A stretch of DNA of 8,651 nt, taken from an uncultured Collinsella sp. GTDB taxonomy: Bacteria; Actinomycetota; Coriobacteriia; Coriobacteriales; Coriobacteriaceae. The number at the start of each line of letters is the position of its first letter. Within the stretch, counting starts at the first letter, position 1. Below the pieces are notes generated by a model that saw nothing but the letters and a program-made list of their open reading frames with translations, did not search any database and had not been told where the DNA came from. The position numbers and the translations under genes are program-made. Shown here in pieces: positions 1-5,692 of the stretch. Location: assembly GCA_900551185.1 (NCBI GenBank), contig URVF01000058.1, forward strand, positions 1-8,651, written 5' to 3'.

Positions 1-49
1 ATCTACACGCGTAAGATCGTCGGCAGCGTCAGATGTGTATAAGAGACAG
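1..49 (+). other. Nextera P5/i5 adapter (library artefact)
   Basis: These bases are synthetic, not genomic. Positions 1-8 match the end of the Illumina P5 oligo, 9-16 (GCGTAAGA) read as an i5 index, 17-30 match the Nextera read-1 adapter, and 31-49 are the 19-bp Tn5 mosaic end. The reverse complement of the same adapter closes the contig at 8612-8651. Genomic sequence begins at 50. Any reading frame crossing this boundary carries adapter-encoded peptides, such as SYTHL or MCIRDR, that do not exist in the organism. Confidence 0.98.
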
Positions 50-314
50 GCTCAAGGTCAAAGCCCTGATAATCGCCGTTGTCATCCTTGTACTCAAACG
101 GAGCGTACTCGGCAGAGGTGCCGACGGTCAGCGTACCATCCTTGACGAGCGCGTACTCCTTGGAGCCGTCGACCTTCTCGACCTTGGCGTCGTCAGAGCT
201 GCTGGAACCGGCATCAGAACCAGAGGTGGCGTTGGACGAGCCGCAGCCCGTCAGTGCGAGGGCGAGCGCCATGGCACCCGTGGCGGCAAATGCGCCAAGC
301 TTCTTGAGCTTCAT
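50..314 (-). CDS. ABC transporter substrate-binding lipoprotein, polar amino acid type (3' end missing)
   Basis: Only the first 88 residues are genomic; the gene runs off the contig into adapter. The protein opens with a positively charged n-region (MKLKK), a hydrophobic stretch and a lipobox LTGC with Cys24 as the expected lipid-modified residue. A Ser/Gly/Asp-rich linker follows, to about residue 50. Residues 60-88 (GTLTVGTSAEYAPFEY, then GFDLE) match the start of the bacterial extracellular solute-binding family 3 fold, which delivers polar amino acids or similar small ligands to an ABC permease. I chose the ATG at 314 because an AAGGAGA ribosome binding site lies 6 nt upstream and the signal peptide begins there; an in-frame upstream extension has no such support. 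The permease and ATPase would be expected beyond the contig end. The ligand cannot be told from this fragment. Confidence 0.9.
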
Positions 315-371
315 AATCAGTCTCCTTCCGGTGACCTCGTTTGATTCAGAGGCCTGCAAAAACTGTTGGCT

Positions 372-400
372 ATTATGCACCTGGAATTACGAATCTGCAA
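372..400 (-). promoter_or_regulatory. Predicted sigma-70-type promoter of the substrate-binding protein gene
   Basis: On the minus strand a -35 box TTGCAG (395-400) and a -10 box CATAAT (372-377) are separated by exactly 17 nt. The predicted start near 365 gives a leader of about 50 nt before the ATG at 314. This places a separate promoter between nfo and the transporter gene, so the transporter need not depend on read-through from nfo. Prediction from sequence only. Confidence 0.55.
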
Positions 401-461
401 TGAGAAAACTGATTGAAACAAACCCATAACGTGAATGGAATACTCTACTTTGTGACAGTCA

Positions 462-1328
462 TTACTGCTGCAATGACCTTAATAATCTAATTTCAGCTGC
501 ATAACCTGCAAGTTCGTTCGGAGTCTCCAAAATAAACGGCAGCGAACACAAACGGCCATTCGATACAATATTCTGCATAACCTGCATACCGCCACCAAAT
601 TCCTCGCTGCCAAGGTATCCCTTGCCGATGCACTCGTGACGATCTTTATGGGCGCCACAAGGGTTCTTCGAATCGTTGATGTGTACGGCATGCAAGCGAT
701 CGATACCCACCACGCGGTCGAACTCGTCGAGTACGCCGTCCAGATCATGGATGATGTCGTAGCCGGCATCGCTCACATGGCAGGTGTCCAAACAAACGCC
801 CAGCTTATCGGACAGCTCTGGGCACTTGGCGGCAACGCCCTCGATAATGCACGCCAGTTCTTCAAAGCTACGGCCCACCTCGGTGCCCTTGCCTGCCATG
901 GTCTCAAGCAATACCGTCGTCTGCTGTCCCTCAAACATCACCTGGCACAGCGTGTCGACAATCATCTGAATGCCGACGTCTGCCCCCTGTCCCACATGCG
1001 CACCGGGATGAAAATTGTAGTAGTTGCCGGGCAGTGCTTCCATGCGCTGCAGATCCTCGGCCATGGCCTCCAGGGCAAACTCGCGCGCTCGCTCCTTAGC
1101 GGAGCAGGGGTTATAGGTATACGGGGCATGCGCCACCAGCGGTCCAAAGTCGTTTTGCGCCATAAGCTCGCGCAGAGCCGCCACGTCATCCATGTCAAGG
1201 TCTTTTGCCTTGCCACCGCGCGGGTTGCGCGTAAAGAACGCAAAGGTATTGGCGCCAATGGACAACGCCGTCTCTCCCATTGCCCGATAGCCCTTCGTCG
1301 TCGAAAGATGACATCCGATCGTCAGCAT
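462..1328 (-). CDS. nfo: Endonuclease IV (AP endonuclease, deoxyribonuclease IV)
   Basis: This 288-residue protein has the normal length of the Nfo family, which cuts DNA 5' of abasic sites and removes 3' blocking groups in cytoplasmic base-excision repair. It is a TIM barrel with a three-metal (zinc) centre. All nine expected ligands can be placed by their motifs: His67 (VAHAPY), His107 (NFHPGAH), Glu142 (LLETMAGKG), Asp181 and His184 (LDTCHVSDAG), His216 (HINDSK), Asp229 and His231 (KDRHECIGKG) and Glu268 (ILETP). The gene therefore looks intact and active. I prefer the ATG at 1328, because the GGGGGAG ribosome binding site ends 6 nt upstream of it; a TTG at 1334 would abut that site. An 85-nt stem-loop element lies directly upstream. 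The preceding gene on this strand is the Gfo/Idh/MocA oxidoreductase, 166 nt away, so co-transcription is possible but not shown. Confidence 0.96.
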   Translation of the reverse strand: MLTIGCHLSTTKGYRAMGETALSIGANTFAFFTRNPRGGKAKDLDMDDVAALRELMAQNDFGPLVAHAPYTYNPCSAKERAREFALEAMAEDLQRMEALPGNYYNFHPGAHVGQGADVGIQMIVDTLCQVMFEGQQTTVLLETMAGKGTEVGRSFEELACIIEGVAAKCPELSDKLGVCLDTCHVSDAGYDIIHDLDGVLDEFDRVVGIDRLHAVHINDSKNPCGAHKDRHECIGKGYLGSEEFGGGMQVMQNIVSNGRLCSLPFILETPNELAGYAAEIRLLRSLQQ

Positions 1329-1342
1329 CTCCAACTCCCCCT

Positions 1343-1427
1343 CATCAGTTGCGGTGAAATACGGTCTATTGGTGCCTTATTTTGGCGCAAACAGACCGTA
1401 TTCCACCGCAAGTTATAAAAGGGGCAT
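1343..1427 (-). repeat. Stem-loop repeat element, copy 1 (upstream of nfo)
   Basis: This 85-nt element folds into a 22-bp stem (1349-1370 with 1390-1411) and a 19-nt loop. Read as minus-strand RNA every pair is Watson-Crick (20) or G-U (2); read as plus-strand RNA the same two positions are A-C clashes, so the minus strand is the likely functional RNA. It is followed at once by the nfo ribosome binding site (1335-1341). A second copy of identical length and layout lies at 2525-2609; I count 69 of 85 identical positions. There is no U-run after the stem, so it is not an ordinary intrinsic terminator. I cannot assign it to a named RNA or repeat family. Confidence 0.8.
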
Positions 1428-1494
1428 CAGAGATGTGGGCCGCCAGGCACCACGGGCGCCGGCGTCATGATCCCCTACGCGTCAGCGCCAAGTC

Positions 1495-2514
1495 CTAGAG
1501 GGCTAGACGGATTGCATCGATAATGCGCGCGCAGCGCTGCGTGGCGGCAAGGGGCATGACGGGACTCTCGAGTTTCCCCGCCCGGATGAGCTGGGTCGCA
1601 TGCTGGATTTCGCCGTAGAAATCATCAACCTCAAATGGTGCATCGATTTCGAGTACTCGACCGTCGGAATACTTCACATGGGCGAGCTCGGGGCGATGGA
1701 GACGCTCGATTTCCAACGAGCCTCGCTCACAGGCAATCGTTAAGCGGCTTTCATATGTTGCTTTGCCGTCGCACACCATATGAATGGGTATACCGCCGAC
1801 GCTCATACGGATCTCGTCGGCCCAATCGACGCGGCCGCCTGATACGTCACGCCAGCGAACTTCACGGGATGAAACCTCGCACGCGCCCGCGAGCAAATCC
1901 TCAAACCAACCGACCGCATAGCAGCCCATGTCATATAGACAGCCGCCCTGCAACGAATCAAGCAGATAGCCCGAAGGAGGCTCGCCGTAATCGAGCTTTT
2001 GCACGCTTTCAATCGAGACAATACGGCCAAGCTCACCCGACGCAAGCAAGTCCTTCACGCGAGTGCGCATCGGACAAAACCGATTCTTCATCGCCTCCAT
2101 AAACAGCACGCCGCGCTCACGAGAGGCGGAGGCAATCGAGAGAGCCTCTTCCTCACTCAAAACGGCCGGCTTTTCGCACAGCACGGCCTTTCCGGCGCGC
2201 AGCGCGCGACAGGCCCAACGCGCATGCATGCCATGCGGAAGAGCCAAGTAGATTGCGTCGACATCGGTGTCGGCAATCAGCGCGTCATAAGCCGCATTGC
2301 CGTTATCGTCGACCGAGGCATGGCCATGCGCAGCATCGATCGAAAACGCTCGGCAAAATTCCTCGACATGTGCAGGAGTGCGGCCGGCCGCAGCCACCAG
2401 CCGTGCCCCGTCGACCTTCTTGAGCGACGGGGCAAATCGATGAGAAATGTGCCCAGCGCCCAAAATGCCCCAACGAACCTCACGCGAATCATTACGTAAA
2501 CCTCGGTCACCCAC
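1495..2514 (-). CDS. Gfo/Idh/MocA family NAD(P)-dependent oxidoreductase
   Basis: This 339-residue protein starts with a Rossmann nucleotide-binding motif (WGILGAGHI, residues 15-23) and carries the family's EKP signature with the catalytic Lys115 (residues 114-116). The second half is the alpha/beta substrate domain, with a GGCLYDMGCYAV segment (189-200) typical of the dihydrodiol dehydrogenase-like branch, so it is complete. Such enzymes oxidise or reduce a sugar, cyclitol or diol hydroxyl using NAD(P); the substrate cannot be read from sequence. The start is a GTG at 2514, with GGGAGG 5 nt upstream. That ribosome binding site directly follows the stem-loop element copy 2. The aldo/keto reductase gene ends 91 nt upstream on the same strand, which suggests, but does not prove, a shared carbohydrate-related role. 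Confidence 0.92.
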   Translation of the reverse strand: MGDRGLRNDSREVRWGILGAGHISHRFAPSLKKVDGARLVAAAGRTPAHVEEFCRAFSIDAAHGHASVDDNGNAAYDALIADTDVDAIYLALPHGMHARWACRALRAGKAVLCEKPAVLSEEEALSIASASRERGVLFMEAMKNRFCPMRTRVKDLLASGELGRIVSIESVQKLDYGEPPSGYLLDSLQGGCLYDMGCYAVGWFEDLLAGACEVSSREVRWRDVSGGRVDWADEIRMSVGGIPIHMVCDGKATYESRLTIACERGSLEIERLHRPELAHVKYSDGRVLEIDAPFEVDDFYGEIQHATQLIRAGKLESPVMPLAATQRCARIIDAIRLAL

Positions 2515-2524
2515 GATAGCCTCC

Positions 2525-2609
2525 CATCAGTTGCGGTGAAATAGTTCCTGTTGATGCCTTATTCTGCCGCAAACAGGAACTATTCCATCACAAGATATAA
2601 AAGGGTCAT
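2525..2609 (-). repeat. Stem-loop repeat element, copy 2 (upstream of the Gfo/Idh/MocA gene)
   Basis: This copy has the same plan as copy 1: a 22-bp stem (2531-2552 with 2572-2593) and a 19-nt loop. On the minus-strand RNA there are 19 Watson-Crick pairs, 2 G-U pairs and one A-C mismatch. Four consecutive stem pairs differ from copy 1 on both sides, so pairing is kept. Its outer flank overlaps the last four bases of the aldo/keto reductase gene, including its TGA stop. Its other edge runs into the GGGAGG ribosome binding site of the next gene. Confidence 0.8.
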
Positions 2610-3796
2610 GAGGAGCGAGTTTTGCCGAAGACTTTAAGCATGGCCGTTACGGGGCCCGGCTGGAAGCGCCGGCGCACGTCATCGAGACGCTCGGGGATAT
2701 CGATATGCTGCGGGCAGTGGCGCGCGCATTTGCCGCACTTGACGCAATTGCTCGCCAGCTTGGCCTCGCTTGTGCGCACCGCACTCGCCGTAAAGTATTG
2801 CGACAGCCCCGTAAACCAGCTGTGCGCATAGCTCGCGTTGTAGGCGGCAAAGCAGCCGGGAATGTTGATACCCTTGGGACATGGCATGCAGTAGCCGCAT
2901 CCCGTGCAGGGCACGCGATTCGATTTTTCAAACTCATCCAGCACGTGCGCGATCGTGTCGAGCTGGTTGGCAGTCATCGAATTCGGCAACGCGAGGTCTG
3001 CCAGTGACGAGTTCTCATCCACCTGCGCGGTATCGGTCATACCAGAAAGCAACATGGTCACCTGGGGATGATTCCACACCCACGAAAGACCCCAGGCGGC
3101 AGGAGTGCGCAAATGCGGGTCACGGGCACTATCGAGCACAGCGCGGGCCCGTGGCGGCAGCTTGCCCGCTAAACGCCCGCCCAGCAGCGGCTCCATCACA
3201 AACACCGCGAGGCCTCGCTCGGCGGCGGCCATGAGCCCCGCTGTTCCCGCCTGATATCGCTCTCCAGCGTAATTGTACTGGATCTGGCAAAAGTCCCACT
3301 CATATGCATCGAGCATCGTCAGGAAGTCCGCTGCGCTGCCGTGGTACGAAAAACCAATCTGGCGAATACGCCCCGCCGCCTTTTGACGCGCGATCCAGTC
3401 CTCGATGCCCAACGCCACCACACGTTCCCACTGGGCGGGCGAGGTAATGTTGTGCATGAGGTAATAGTCGATATGGTCAGTCCGTAGGCGGCGCAGTTGC
3501 TCGTCGAAGAACCGGTCGAAATCCTCCGCGCATTTGCACGAAGCATGCGGCAGCTTGGTTGCGAGCAAAACCTGGTCGCGCAAGCCCAGGCGCTCAAGCG
3601 ACGCACCCACGCACGCCTCGTTGCCGGGATAGAGATAGGCCGTGTCCAGGTAGTTAATCCCCTGCTCCACCGCACGGGAAATGATGGCATCGGCTGTCTT
3701 CGCATCGGGGTGCCCCGGTGCACCGGGAAACCTCATGCAGCCCAGCCCCAACGCCGAGATACGGTTGCCGCTTTTGGGGTCAACGCGATATTGCAC
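2606..3796 (-). CDS. Aldo/keto reductase with C-terminal 4Fe-4S dicluster domain
   Basis: The protein has 396 residues. Residues 1 to about 285 form the aldo/keto reductase TIM barrel, with the catalytic tetrad visible as Asp51 and Tyr56 (DTAYLY), Lys81 (ATKLP) and His115 (YYLMHN). The C-terminal part adds two ferredoxin-like cysteine motifs: Cys297, 300, 303 and 306 (CTGCGYCMPCP) and Cys351, 354, 357 and 361 (CVKCGKCARHCP). This architecture is common in anaerobes and suggests electron transfer from an iron-sulfur partner instead of, or together with, NADPH; the physiological substrate is not known. The start is the GTG at 3796, preceded by an AGGAGG-type site at short spacing (about 4 nt). 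It is the first gene of a possible three-gene minus-strand run with the Gfo/Idh/MocA enzyme and nfo. All key residues are present. Confidence 0.93.
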   Translation of the reverse strand: MQYRVDPKSGNRISALGLGCMRFPGAPGHPDAKTADAIISRAVEQGINYLDTAYLYPGNEACVGASLERLGLRDQVLLATKLPHASCKCAEDFDRFFDEQLRRLRTDHIDYYLMHNITSPAQWERVVALGIEDWIARQKAAGRIRQIGFSYHGSAADFLTMLDAYEWDFCQIQYNYAGERYQAGTAGLMAAAERGLAVFVMEPLLGGRLAGKLPPRARAVLDSARDPHLRTPAAWGLSWVWNHPQVTMLLSGMTDTAQVDENSSLADLALPNSMTANQLDTIAHVLDEFEKSNRVPCTGCGYCMPCPKGINIPGCFAAYNASYAHSWFTGLSQYFTASAVRTSEAKLASNCVKCGKCARHCPQHIDIPERLDDVRRRFQPGPVTAMLKVFGKTRSS

Positions 3797-3882
3797 GGCC
3801 CCTCCTCTCCCCTCGAAGCCCTAATGAGGCGAAACACAACGGCCACGTCATCGAAACACATCGGAATCGCAATTGAGAACGT

Positions 3883-3912
3883 ATCGTAACGCAGCAGAAA
3901 TCGAGCCGTCAC
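3883..3912 (-). promoter_or_regulatory. Weak candidate promoter of the aldo/keto reductase gene
   Basis: On the minus strand GTGACG (3907-3912) and TACGAT (3883-3888) are 18 nt apart. The -35 matches the consensus at only four positions. It sits in the divergent gap between the reductase and the cyclase remnant, where a promoter for the minus-strand run is expected, and would leave a leader of about 80 nt. Low confidence. Confidence 0.3.
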
Positions 3913-3932
3913 GGCACCGCTTTAACATCAGC

Positions 3933-3958
3933 AAAAAGCCCGATGAAAGGAGCCGGGC
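3933..3958 (-). terminator. Small hairpin with minus-strand T-run, holding a plus-strand ribosome binding site in its loop
   Basis: GCCCG (3938-3942) pairs with CGGGC (3954-3958) around an 11-nt loop. On the minus strand it is followed by five T residues (3937-3933), the form of a short intrinsic terminator. On the plus strand the loop contains AAAGGAG (3946-3952), the ribosome binding site of the cyclase remnant. No minus-strand gene needs terminating here, so it may be a relic or chance. Confidence 0.3.
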
Positions 3959-4154
3959 ATGACCACGCGCGAGGACGCCTACCCCCTACCCCGGCGAGCA
4001 ATACATCCTCTCGGTCGACCGCTATCAGATCGAGGTCATGGACCATCTGGACGAGCTTCCCGCCACGGGTGCCGTCATCTTCTGCACCTTCCCCAAGGTC
4101 CGCGATGGCGTCGGATACCCCGCCCGCGTCTTTGCGGTCTGCCCTGCAGCGTAG
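3959..4154 (+). pseudogene. Cyclase-family (kynurenine formamidase-like) C-terminal remnant, frame-disrupted
   Basis: A strong ribosome binding site (AAAGGAG, 6 nt spacing) precedes an ATG at 3959 that reads MTTREDAYPLP and then loses sense. From 3993 the +1 frame reads GEQYILSVDRYQIEVMDHL and ends with VIFCTFPKVRDGVGYPARVF before a TAG at 4152-4154. That second part resembles the C-terminal strand-loop region of the cyclase family (PF04199 type), which hydrolyses formyl-amide or cyclic amide bonds. The N-terminal metal site expected of this family, HxGTHxDxPxH, is absent, so the fragment cannot be a working cyclase. The change of frame occurs in a C-rich run (3982-3992). A deletion remnant with a frameshift is the simplest reading; a sequencing error or a +1 frameshift at CCC-C is possible. 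The family call rests on recognition of a short segment. Confidence 0.55.
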
Positions 4155-4230
4155 CGTCCAGGTAAACGTTTCTTTTTTATAACAGCCGCCCCGCGCACCC
4201 ACCAATCACCCTGGCAGCATACAATCCATC

Positions 4231-4256
4231 AGGCGCCCCTTACGCGGGCGCCTTTT
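4231..4256 (+). terminator. Intrinsic terminator between the cyclase remnant and the ketopantoate reductase gene
   Basis: AGGCGCCC (4231-4238) and GGGCGCCT (4246-4253) form a perfect 8-bp stem around a 7-nt loop. The last base of the stem begins a TTTT run (4253-4256). It would end transcripts coming through the cyclase remnant. Only 4 nt separate it from the GGGGAG ribosome binding site of the next gene (4261-4266), so it also lies in that gene's leader unless transcription starts inside it. The reverse strand has no T-run. Confidence 0.65.
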
Positions 4257-4275
4257 ACATGGGGAGATGATTCAC

Positions 4276-5190
4276 ATGCAGATCAACAAGGTCGCCTTTA
4301 TCGGCAAGGGCGGCGTCGGCCTGCTCTACGGCAGCATGATCGCCCGGGCGCTCGGCAACGACGCCGTCGAATACGTCATGGATGATGCCCGTTTTGAGCG
4401 TCATGCGAACGACGCGCTCACCGTCAACGGCAAGCCCTGCGATCTCACGTCCGTCCGCGCCAGCGAGGCGACGCCCGCCGATCTGGTCATCCTGACAGTC
4501 AAGACCACCGGTCTCGACCAAGCACTCAAGACTATGGAGCGCGTCGTGGGACCCAACACGCTCATCGCCTCGCTGTGCAACGGCATTACGAGCGAGCAAA
4601 AGATTGCCGAACGCTTTGGCTGGGAGCATACCGTTCTTGGTATCTGCCAGGGCATGGACGCCGTGTTTCTCAACGGCGCGCTCACCTTTACCAATGCGGG
4701 CGAAATCCGCTTTGGCGCGGCGGCCGGCACGAACCCCGCAACCATCACCGCGATCGACGAGCTCTATACGCGCTGCGGCATCGCCCATACCGTCGAGGAC
4801 GACATCGCCCACCGCATGTGGGCCAAACTCATGCTCAACGACGGCATCAACCAGACCTGCATGGCCTACGGCGGGACCTACGGAAGCGCCACGGAGCCGG
4901 GCTCCGAGCAGCGTCACTGCTTTGTTTCCGCCATGCGCGAAACGCTTGCGGTCGCCAACGCCGAGGGCGTTGAACTGACCGAGGCAGACCTGACGCAAAT
5001 GGTGCACCTCATCGAGGGAATCGACCCCGCCGGTATGCCCTCGATGGCTCAAGACCGCATCGCAAGGCGCAAAACCGAGGTTGATGAGTTCGCGGGCACC
5101 ATCTGCCGCCTCGCAGCCAAACACAATATCCAGGCGCCGCAAAACGAGTGGCTCTATCAGCGCATCCGCGATATCGAGAAAAGCTGGTAG
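4276..5190 (+). CDS. Ketopantoate reductase family protein (2-dehydropantoate 2-reductase)
   Basis: The 304-residue product has the full two-domain length of the PanE/ApbA family, which reduces 2-dehydropantoate to pantoate with NADPH in pantothenate synthesis. The Rossmann loop is GKGGVG (residues 10-15). Lys76, Asn102-Gly103, the catalytic Lys184 in MWAKLMLND with Asn188 and Asn192, Ser256 and Glu268 all fit the expected positions. I start the gene at the ATG at 4276, 9 nt after GGGGAG; an ATG at 4267 directly abuts that site and is unlikely. No other pantothenate gene is nearby, and many family members act on other 2-oxo acids, so the exact substrate is open and I leave the symbol blank. 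It converges on the small membrane protein gene, with a hairpin between them. Confidence 0.88.
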   Translation: MQINKVAFIGKGGVGLLYGSMIARALGNDAVEYVMDDARFERHANDALTVNGKPCDLTSVRASEATPADLVILTVKTTGLDQALKTMERVVGPNTLIASLCNGITSEQKIAERFGWEHTVLGICQGMDAVFLNGALTFTNAGEIRFGAAAGTNPATITAIDELYTRCGIAHTVEDDIAHRMWAKLMLNDGINQTCMAYGGTYGSATEPGSEQRHCFVSAMRETLAVANAEGVELTEADLTQMVHLIEGIDPAGMPSMAQDRIARRKTEVDEFAGTICRLAAKHNIQAPQNEWLYQRIRDIEKSW

Positions 5191-5223
5191 CGCCAACGTG
5201 CCGCATTCAACAGCCTTAACAGC

Positions 5224-5258
5224 AAAACCGCCGCAAGGGAACCTTTCCCCTGCGGCGG
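5224..5258 (-). terminator. Hairpin terminator between convergent genes
   Basis: The stem 5228-5241 with 5245-5258 has 14 pairs and a 3-nt loop. The single plus-strand A-C mismatch (5236/5250) becomes a U-G pair on the minus strand. Four T residues follow on the minus strand (5227-5224), so it best suits the end of the small membrane protein transcript. It lies 38 nt past the ketopantoate reductase stop and can serve that gene too, although the plus-side T-run is poor. Confidence 0.7.
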
Positions 5259-5299
5259 CCTTCATCTTCGTCTATGACCGGCGGCCGATCTCACAACAG

Positions 5300-5506
5300 T
5301 TAGCGTTGCGACCCCGGCACCTCGTCCTCATCGTCGCGACAAAGGACAACACCGGCGCTTCCCAGCAGCGTGGCCGCGATCAGCACGCCGACCACGATAG
5401 GAGCAGCCCCGCATGTCCCCTGCATGCCCGCGACGAGCGCGGCCGTGGGACCAAGGCAGCCAAGCATCAACGCGACGGCGGCAACGGTAATATCTCGAGC
5501 ATTCAC
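5300..5506 (-). CDS. Small hypothetical membrane protein, two predicted transmembrane segments
   Basis: I do not recognise this 68-residue protein. It has a hydrophobic segment at about residues 7-28, a short loop (QGTCGAAP) and a second hydrophobic segment at about 35-56. It ends in a charged tail (CRDDEDEVPGSQR), consistent with a two-span membrane hairpin. Cys17, Cys32 and Cys56 are present. The start is a GTG at 5506; GGAGG lies 10 nt upstream, a rather long spacing, and no better in-frame start exists. It is followed on its own strand by a good hairpin terminator, which supports it as a real transcription unit. No neighbour hints at its role. Confidence 0.6.
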   Translation of the reverse strand: MNARDITVAAVALMLGCLGPTAALVAGMQGTCGAAPIVVGVLIAATLLGSAGVVLCRDDEDEVPGSQR

Positions 5507-5692
5507 AAGACCACTTCCTCCAAGAGAAAGACCTTATTTCTCAAGAACCAGTGTGCTCCGCATCCATTCGCCCAGCGTACCGCCACGGTAAGGGCTCTGT
5601 TAACTCAAACGCATACATAGAACGGACGTCATTACGTTGCCCTAAAGCTCGGTAAAGACGCCCGTCCGCCAAATATCCGTGATGCAGAAAAA

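Noticed and set aside
33..344. Plus-strand reading frame beginning MCIRDR
   Set aside because: Its start is adapter-encoded and the rest is antisense to the lipoprotein gene.
462..1334. TTG at 1334 as the nfo start
   Set aside because: It directly abuts the ribosome binding site; the ATG at 1328 has the normal 6-nt spacing.
1343..1427. Stem-loop element read as an ordinary intrinsic terminator or a T-box leader
   Set aside because: There is no T-run after the stem, and I see no T-box antiterminator sequence.
3959..4165. 68-codon frame from the good ATG at 3959 taken as an intact small protein
   Set aside because: After residue 11 it becomes Arg/Pro-rich nonsense, while the +1 frame carries the cyclase-like tail; a disrupted gene fits better.
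4255..5265. Long (336-codon) minus-strand open frame across the ketopantoate reductase gene
   Set aside because: It is a high-GC shadow: the plus-strand protein has all family motifs and a ribosome binding site, while the antisense frame has no recognisable domain.
5623..5668. CGGACG/CGTCCG inverted repeat after the secreted protein stop as its terminator
   Set aside because: Only 6 bp with a 34-nt loop and no clear T-run; not convincing.
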